Origin: Crossaster papposus | Lineage: Eukaryota > Echinodermata > Asteroidea > Velatida > Solasteridae | Direction of reading: 5' to 3' | Length of the DNA stretch: 64,000 nucleotides | Assembly (NCBI GenBank): GCA_037893245.1 | Contig: JBAIAA010000412.1 | Coordinates: 1,178,001 to 1,242,000, forward strand | Part shown: positions 57,546 to 64,000 of the stretch, piece by piece | Layout: each line of letters begins with the position of its first letter | How positions within the stretch are numbered: position 1 is the first letter of the stretch | Made by a program: the position numbers and the translations under genes | Notes under the pieces: generated by a model | What the model was told of the DNA's origin: nothing | The model's database searches: none | What the model saw: the letters and a program-made list of their open reading frames with translations, nothing else

Positions 57546-58606
57546 GTTTAATATCATACGCCCAAGTTTCAAATATGCGAATATTCGGTCCTAACGCAGT
57601 TTCAAATATCGAATACTAAATTATTATTTAAATGAACAACCTGTTTATGGTGTAAATATAGGATTTCTTTTGTTCGGCTGTCATTGGATTTGTACACGAA
57701 TCTCAATCGAGGACGTTCTTGATCACACACCTAACCCTGATTCACCGACGTGTCGTCAGGGATGAGTCCTCCATTTACACCATAAACAAACCTACCACTT
57801 ATTACTATTATTACTTATTACTCATTAGCAAAACCCGCAGTAGCACGTTAACTTCCGGTTCCATTGGCTCTGTTGGTTTCCGTGTAAAATACTTGTAATT
57901 CAAGTTGAAGTGACGTAAAACTTACGAACCGGATAAACATGAGATGTAGTAGCTGTTTGTGTTTTAAGTTAACCCTGACCTCCAGGTTATGTGAAATTTG
58001 TATTGAAATTGATAGATTTGTCACTGTTTGGGTTTTAAAGTCGAAGATGTCCCTCCAGAAAAGCGCCCGATACATAGACATATTATGTTCACGAGTTACA
58101 AAACGATATAACTTTTTGGTTGTAGCCTTCTTTCTAATCAGATCTTTTTGAAAATGAAAGAATCTATTTTTGAGGGGGTTGGGTGGGGTGAAAAATTTAC
58201 ATGAAATGTCAAGACGGAGGATAGATAGTAGTACTTGTTAGTGTGTTTACCTCAATATTTGTTAATTAATTAGTGGCATTGAAAGGTTGTGCTTATCACA
58301 GTTGTGCCGTTAACCGTTGCTTTAATACACGCTCCAAAAAAACTTTCAATTTTTTGGAATAAAAACTTCCACCTTCAACTTTTAAAAGGCCAGTTCATGC
58401 GAAAGCGAACTAAATGTTTAAATGGTTTTTTTGTGCGAATTTGCAGCACAAAAAACTCCCTGTGGCATCACAAATACACTTTCGCACCGAGTATGAATCC
58501 GGCTTAAGACAGTGGCTTGTGACAGAGCAAGGAATAATAATTAGATATAACCCAAACCCAAGTTTAGGATTTTGGTTAAAAAACGAAGCTTAATTACGAG
58601 AGCATT

Positions 58607-58974
58607 TGTGACCTCTTCCAACGAAACCCGGACAAAGTCGACTTTTTAGTTTTTCAGATTTTGCTTTTTTCAAATTCTCTAGGTTCTCAGCTTTAAAATG
58701 ATAAAACCCTGACAACCTAATTATGAGATAAACAGCTTTAAAGTTCAGAAAAGCGTATTATTTCTATACACAAATGTTTCACAAAATTGACAAAAAAACA
58801 CACTTCTGGTAGACGGATTTTGTTCAAATTTGAGGAGATTGTAGATTAATAGTGAGTGACTTAGGAAAACCTAAAACCTAAAAATGGTAAAATCCATCCA
58901 GAAATGACTTCAGGAGTACATTGTGACAAAACACATTGTGCGACTTTGTCCGGGTTTCGTTGGAACAGGTCACA
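58607..58974. mobile_element. Tc1/mariner-type MITE, family F, copy 2
   Basis: Ends TGTGACCTCTTCCAACGAAA and TTTCGTTGGAACAGGTCACA. It is very close in sequence to 50533-50955 but has a short internal deletion. It is present in duplication unit 1 only. Confidence 0.75.
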
Positions 58975-59086
58975 TTTTCTGACTTGCTCCAAAAGCCATC
59001 CTTGGTGCGGACATCATTCAGAAGAGTGCATTGTGTGGCCAACGTGAAGGGTGGTCAAGTTTATTACGCTTGTCATGACCTTTATT

Positions 59087-59275
59087 AACCAGTTCTGACA
59101 TTGACCGGACCTAGGCACGGGATTATTTTTCACAAACCTCAATCCGAGACGGATTCAGGCTGGCATCTGCGGGTAGCACACCCTAATATTTCTGGCCTCA
59201 CTCGCCGACGTGTTTATATTTCCGTTTTGAATTCCGGAAAAACTTGTATACATGTCATGCAACGCGAACGGTTTA
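59087..59275 (+). mobile_element. MITE family E, copy 4
   Basis: AACCAGTTCTGACATTGACC to CATGCAACGCGAACGG. It is the counterpart of 62161-62360 in the other duplication unit. Confidence 0.6.
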
Positions 59276-60268
59276 AAAACAATGGGATGAGTTAATCGTT
59301 GCACACAAAAAAGAATGAACATGTCTCGTTACTATTGCCAAGCTCTTTGTGTTGATTTATTTTGTCATGATTTGTTCATTTTAATACGCGCCTAATCTAA
59401 GTTTCTGTCCTTTTATCGCTGTATCAAACAACGTTGAGGAATAGAATAGTAAACTAGCCTGAAATATTTGACATCACTTGTTGATGAAATTGACACATCA
59501 AATAAATACTTGGCGATACAAATGGTAAACATTTTTTACGCTTGGACTTTTATTTTATTTTACCCCCACCTTTACTATTTTGCTGAAAGTGTACGATGCA
59601 TAGTATCTATTTATATCACGTTACCGATCACCTTCATGATTATCATAAGAATATTCTCCCCAAAAAGGAAGTCTGGATTTATGGTAGTTGTTGCCAGCGC
59701 ATAGTTAAACTTGTTAAACTTGTTCAACTTTAAAAGGACACAGTATCTGCAAGAAGCGATCTTGTGTACACATGCACAGTGATTCTAATTATCGACAACA
59801 GCTGTATACATGTATAGAAAAAAACCATAAAATCTGCTGCATTAGACCCCATGAACTATGATTGAAACTGAAGAAATATTGATAATACAACGCATGTTAT
59901 TTATTTCATTGTACAAAGTACAGGTAAACACAGAAGTTGTTGGAAATGCTTTACACAAATAACAAAAAAATTCACATTACTACAACAGAACAAACACATT
60001 TTTGCTTTTATGTGATCCTAAGTAAAGTTACTTGCTAAACTATTACAATGTACATGTACTAACAATTTTACAAGTTGGTAGTATTTTCAAGCTAATAAAT
60101 AAATGTGAACCCAGAAATATAGGGAAACAATAAAGTGAGTTTATTTATTGAAAAAAACAACTAATGCCCAATCATATTGAAAGATTTTTGAATAAAATTA
60201 CCAATTTCTTTTCCCTAAAACCTTTACGTGCAAAGATTAACATTTCCAGTGAGCCTGCCATTCACCCA

Positions 60269-60371
60269 TCACATATTTTTCATTTCTGTCGGCTCTGAGC
60301 AAACCTCGTTGGAATAGCAATGTGTCTTTTCATCTTTCTCGTCAGGCGACTGGGCTTGCTTCCTTCGTCTC
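60269..60371 (-). CDS. Terminal exon of an unidentified minus-strand gene, copy 1
   Basis: On the minus strand a good acceptor (CTTACAG at 60372-60378) leads into 33 codons and a stop. The frame starting AGA CGA AGG reads RRRKQAQSPDEKDEK, then THCYSNEVCSEPTEMKNM. It is a basic and then acidic hydrophilic tail, such as the cytoplasmic end of a membrane protein, but I do not recognise the family. AATAAA on the minus strand near 60138 could end the transcript. A second frame is also open across part of the exon. The preferred frame is supported by one of the two differences from copy 2 being silent. Upstream exons would lie beyond 63385. Confidence 0.4.
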
Positions 60372-62160
60372 CTGTAAGGAGGGGAAAAAAGAGTAAATTA
60401 TCTGTTAAATCTAAAGTACACCACATTCAGCTATCCAAAAAGGACCCGACCAAATTATTGTTTATTTATTTGACGCATCTTTTCTGTTAGTAATTGGTTT
60501 GTAATACTTGAATCAAACCGACAGAATCATGAGAAGCTGCCACGTAGGTCCACTCTTCAATCCTTATTAACCCCTAATATTGTAGCCATCTTGGTATTGT
60601 ACCCGGAAGTCTACTATCGAAAGAGACTAACAAACGCATCATCAAGTCAAATGCACCAGCCTAAATCTGGAATTTGCATATGAAGTACCAAGATGGCAAC
60701 TGTCTTCATTTAAAGCTTTTTTTTCTGTTGTACATTCTCAGTATCCGTTTCGTAAGTGATTTCGTCCCACACAAACACATATATTTGTTTATGGTGTAAA
60801 TATTAAGGATTTCTTTCGTTCTTCTCGACGATTTCCTTTGTTTGTACGGCTCTCTTTGGATTTGTACACGAATCTCAATCGAGGACGTTCTCGATCACAC
60901 ACCTAACCCTGATTCACCGACGTGTCGTCAGGGATGAGTTCTTATTTACATCATAAACAAACCTACCACTTATTACTATTATTACTTATTACTCATTGGC
61001 AAAACCCGCAGTAGCACGTTAACTTCCGGTTCCATTAGCTCTGTTGGTCTCCATGTAAAATACTTGTAATTCAAGTTGAAGTGACGTGAAACTTACGAAC
61101 CGGATAAACATGAGATGTAGCTGTTTGTGTTTTAAGTTAACCCTGACCTCCAGGTTATGTGAAATTTGTATTGAAATTGATAGATTTGTCACTGTTTGGG
61201 TTTTAAAGTCGAAGATGTCCCTTCCAGAAAAGCGCCCGATACATAGACATATTATGTTCACGAGTTACAAAACGATATAACTTTTTGGTTGTAGCCTTCT
61301 TTCTAATCAGATCTTTTTGAAAATGAAAGAATCTATTTTTGAGGGGGTTGGGTGGGGTGAAAAATTTACATGAAATGTCAAGACGGAGGATAGATAGTAG
61401 TACTTGTTAGTGTGTATACCTCAATATTTGTTAATTAATTAGTGGCATTGAAAGGTTGTGCTTATCACAGTTGTGCCGTTAACCGTTGCTTTAATACACG
61501 CTCCAAAAAAACTTTCAATTTTTTGGAATAAAAACTTCCAACTTCAACTTTTAAAAGGCCAGTTCATACTTCATGCGAAAGCGAACTAAATGTTTAAATG
61601 TCTTTTGTTGCGAATCCGCAGCGCTTCACAAATACCCTTTAGCACCGAGTTTGAACCCGGCTTAAGACAGTGGCTTGTGACAGAGCAAGGGATAATAGTT
61701 AGATATAAACCAAACCCTTCTACCCAAAGTTTAGGATATTGGTTGAAAAAAACGGAAAATGTGGTTTCTTACACGTTTGCATGCGGCGAACACTTTACGG
61801 CTGGAATCACAACAAGCACTAAACAACCCGATTGCAAAAGTGGACCCCGAAATTTGTTTTCCCGCACACAAAAAAAACACACAAAATGCCTAGTTTTTTA
61901 AGGATGGTTGTGTGGATGTTTATATCCTACTTTAAAATGCTCATTCCGATTAACATTATTTCATTCAAAATACGTTTTATAGCCCAATTGTGGGCTTTCC
62001 GGGACATAATGCCCCTTTACCCCATACACAAACAAAACCTGTGCAGGGAATATGAAATGTGGGTGTTAAGTCCTTGGGCAAAAGTGGTTTTGCAAAACTT
62101 GAAGGTTTGCGGAGTGCAAAAGACAGGTAGTCAAGTTTATCACGCTTGTCATGACCCATA

Positions 62161-62360
62161 TTAACCAGTTCGCGCCTGAAATATTCTGACATTGACCGGA
62201 CCTAGGCACGGGATTATTTTTCACAAACCGCGTAACGGATTCAGGCTGGCATCTGCGGGTAGCACACCCTGATATTTCTGGCCTCACTTGCCGACGTGTT
62301 TATATTTTCCGTTTGGAGTTCCAGAAAAACTTGTATACACGTCATGCAACGCGAACTGTT
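62161..62360 (+). mobile_element. MITE family E, copy 5
   Basis: AACCAGTTCGCGCCTGAAAT to CATGCAACGCGAACTG. It is the duplication partner of 59087-59275. Confidence 0.65.
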
Positions 62361-63282
62361 TAAAAACCGAAGGAATGAACATGTCTCGTTACTATTGCCA
62401 AGCTGTTTGTGTTGATTTATTTTGTCATGATTCATTCATTTACCCCTTTCATCTCTTTATCAATCAACGGAATAGTAAATTAGCCTGAAATGTTTGACAT
62501 CACTTGTTGATAAAATTGACACATCAAATAAATACTTGGCAATACAAATGGTAAACATTTTTTACGCTTGGACCTTTATTTTCTTTTACCCTTGACCTTT
62601 ACTATTTTGCTAAAAGTGTACGATTTATATCACGTTACCGATCACCTTCATTATTATCATAAGAATATACCCCCAAAAATGAAGTCTGGATTTATGGTAG
62701 TTGTTGCCAGCGCATAGTTAAACTTGTTCAACTTTAAAAAGACACAAAAGGACACAGTATCTGCAAGAAGCGATCTTGTGTACACATGCACAGTGATTCT
62801 AATTATCGACAACAGCTGTATACATGTATAGAAAAAAAACATAAAATCTGCTGCATTAGACCCCATGAACTATGATTGAAACTGAAGAAATATTGATAAT
62901 ACAACGCATGTTATTTATTTCATTGTACAAAGTACAGGTAAACACAGAAGTTGTTGGAAATGCTTTACACAAATAACAAAAAATTCACATTACTACAACA
63001 GAACAAACACATTTTTGCTTTTATGTGATCCTAAGTAAAGTTACTTGCTAAACTATTACAATGTACATGTACTAACAATTTTACAAGTTGGTAGTATTTT
63101 CAAGCTCATAAATAAATGTGAACCCAGAAATATAGAGAAACAATAAAGTGAGAGTTTATTTATTGAAAAAAACAACTAATGCCCAATCATATTGAAAGAT
63201 TTTTGAATAAAAATACCAAATTTTTTCCCTAAAACCTTTACGTGCAAAGATTAACATTTCCAGTGAGCCTGCCATTCACCCA

Positions 63283-63385
63283 TCACATATTTTTCATTTC
63301 TGTCGGCTCTGAGCAAACCTCGTTGGAATAGCAAAGTGTCTTTTCGTCTTTCTCGTCAGGCGACTGGGCTTGCTTCCTTCGTCTC
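63283..63385 (-). CDS. Terminal exon of an unidentified minus-strand gene, copy 2
   Basis: The same 103-bp exon as 60269-60371, with acceptor, reading frame and stop all intact. In the preferred frame the tail differs by one residue (THCYSN becomes TLCYSN) plus one silent change. It would be the nearer of two alternative last exons for a gene whose other exons lie to the right of the window. Confidence 0.4.
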
Positions 63386-63566
63386 CTGTAAGGAGGAGGG
63401 AAAAATAGTAAATTATCCATTAAATCTAAAGTACACCAAATTCAGCTATCCAAAAAGGACCCGACCAAATTATTGTTTATTTATTTATTGCTGTCGTTTA
63501 AAAAAAAAACAGTACAATTTTCAAAGAAACATCTTTTCTGTTAGTAATTGGTTTGCAATACTTGAA

Positions 63567-64000
63567 TGGTACGCGCAGGCATTGACACTACGCATGATTG
63601 CCAGTTTATTATTGAGCTTCATACATGTCACGATGGAATAACACAGGATATCCTCCCAACTTAGGCTTCTCTAATCACTCTTAACGATTAGTGCATTGTT
63701 CTTAGGCAATAGTGGTAAACTCGCAAATGATAAGTTTCCTTCCATAGAAGTGTGCATGTTGGTGCTGCCGATGATGATGACTGTACACTTAACCTACATT
63801 GTTTGATGTTCGGTGAGAAAAAAACCCAATTCTGAGGCACCCACCAATGCACACAGATTTCAAATTTCTATGTTGTGAAGGTTCAATTGATAACTATGCA
63901 GATTTGTCAGTTCAGTCATGACACGCATGAAGCTGCAATCGGCTAAATAAAAACTGCCCCGAATGCCGATTGTGGCTGCAATTCCAGAAAATTGTTTTCT
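63567..64000. other. Window end; nothing recognised
   Basis: Unique AT-rich sequence, presumably the last intron of the minus-strand gene. No exon with both splice sites was found. Confidence 0.4.

Larger units (their letters stand above)
57234..60511. repeat. Tandem segmental duplication, unit 1
   Basis: Starts inside the last exon of EIF2S3 at ATCAAACCGACAGAATCATG and repeats from 60512. It covers the stop codon and 3' flank of EIF2S3 and the terminal exon of a minus-strand gene. Unit 1 is 3278 bp and includes a MITE (58607-58974) that unit 2 lacks. Confidence 0.9.
60512..63566. repeat. Tandem segmental duplication, unit 2
   Basis: Begins ATCAAACCGACAGAATCATG and ends at AATACTTGAAT, where unit 1 also ends. 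About 3055 bp, co-linear with unit 1 apart from indels and a stretch (about 61740-62100) replaced in unit 1 by MITE-bearing sequence. It holds only the last codons of EIF2S3, with no acceptor, so it is not a second gene. Confidence 0.9.

Noticed and set aside
60512-63566. A second EIF2S3 gene or retrocopy
   Set aside because: Only the last codons and 3' flank are duplicated. There is no acceptor, no upstream coding sequence and no poly(A) tract.

Overview
This is a piece of animal nuclear genome. It has split genes with GT-AG introns, small tRNA-derived SINEs, many short inverted-repeat transposons and long minisatellites. Gene content and repeat style fit a marine invertebrate deuterostome. 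I lean towards an echinoderm, possibly a sea star, but no single sequence proves that. I assembled the gene models by hand from splice sites, reading phase and remembered protein families. No alignment was run.

Layout, left to right. (1) 255-1301, minus: an intact single-exon class A GPCR. (2) 3919-26236, minus: a complete 23-exon membrane aminopeptidase P (XPNPEP2-like, 738 aa) with a signal peptide, all five metal ligands and a GPI-type C-terminus. Its introns carry many MITEs, including a nested hAT-like element at 22303-24354. (3) 28356-30222: a young, tandem, non-autonomous DIRS/Ngaro-like retroelement with gag remnants. It ends directly against the stop codon of the next gene. (4) 30223-32754, minus: a complete 5-exon effector caspase (324 aa). 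(5) 33-37 kb: MITEs and short repeats. (6) 36987-42855: a 5.9 kb minisatellite built mainly of an 11-bp unit with higher-order repeats. (7) 44051-45200: two Harbinger-like MITEs with interleaved arms. (8) 45796-57254, plus: a complete 12-exon EIF2S3 (eIF2 gamma, 466 aa). Its introns hold a 16-bp minisatellite, a C/T-rich minisatellite, two SINEs and several MITE families. (9) 57234-63566: a 3.3 kb tandem duplication. It takes in the last codons of EIF2S3, its 3' flank and the terminal exon of an unidentified minus-strand gene whose body lies to the right of the window.

The genes do not form a pathway. They are an extracellular peptidase, an apoptotic protease, a translation GTPase and a receptor, placed side by side. 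The unusual biology is in how repeats shape gene ends and introns. Two of the three multi-exon genes have their nearest poly(A) signal inside a transposable element, and the third has its 3' end duplicated. I found no operon-like or defence-like system and do not claim one.
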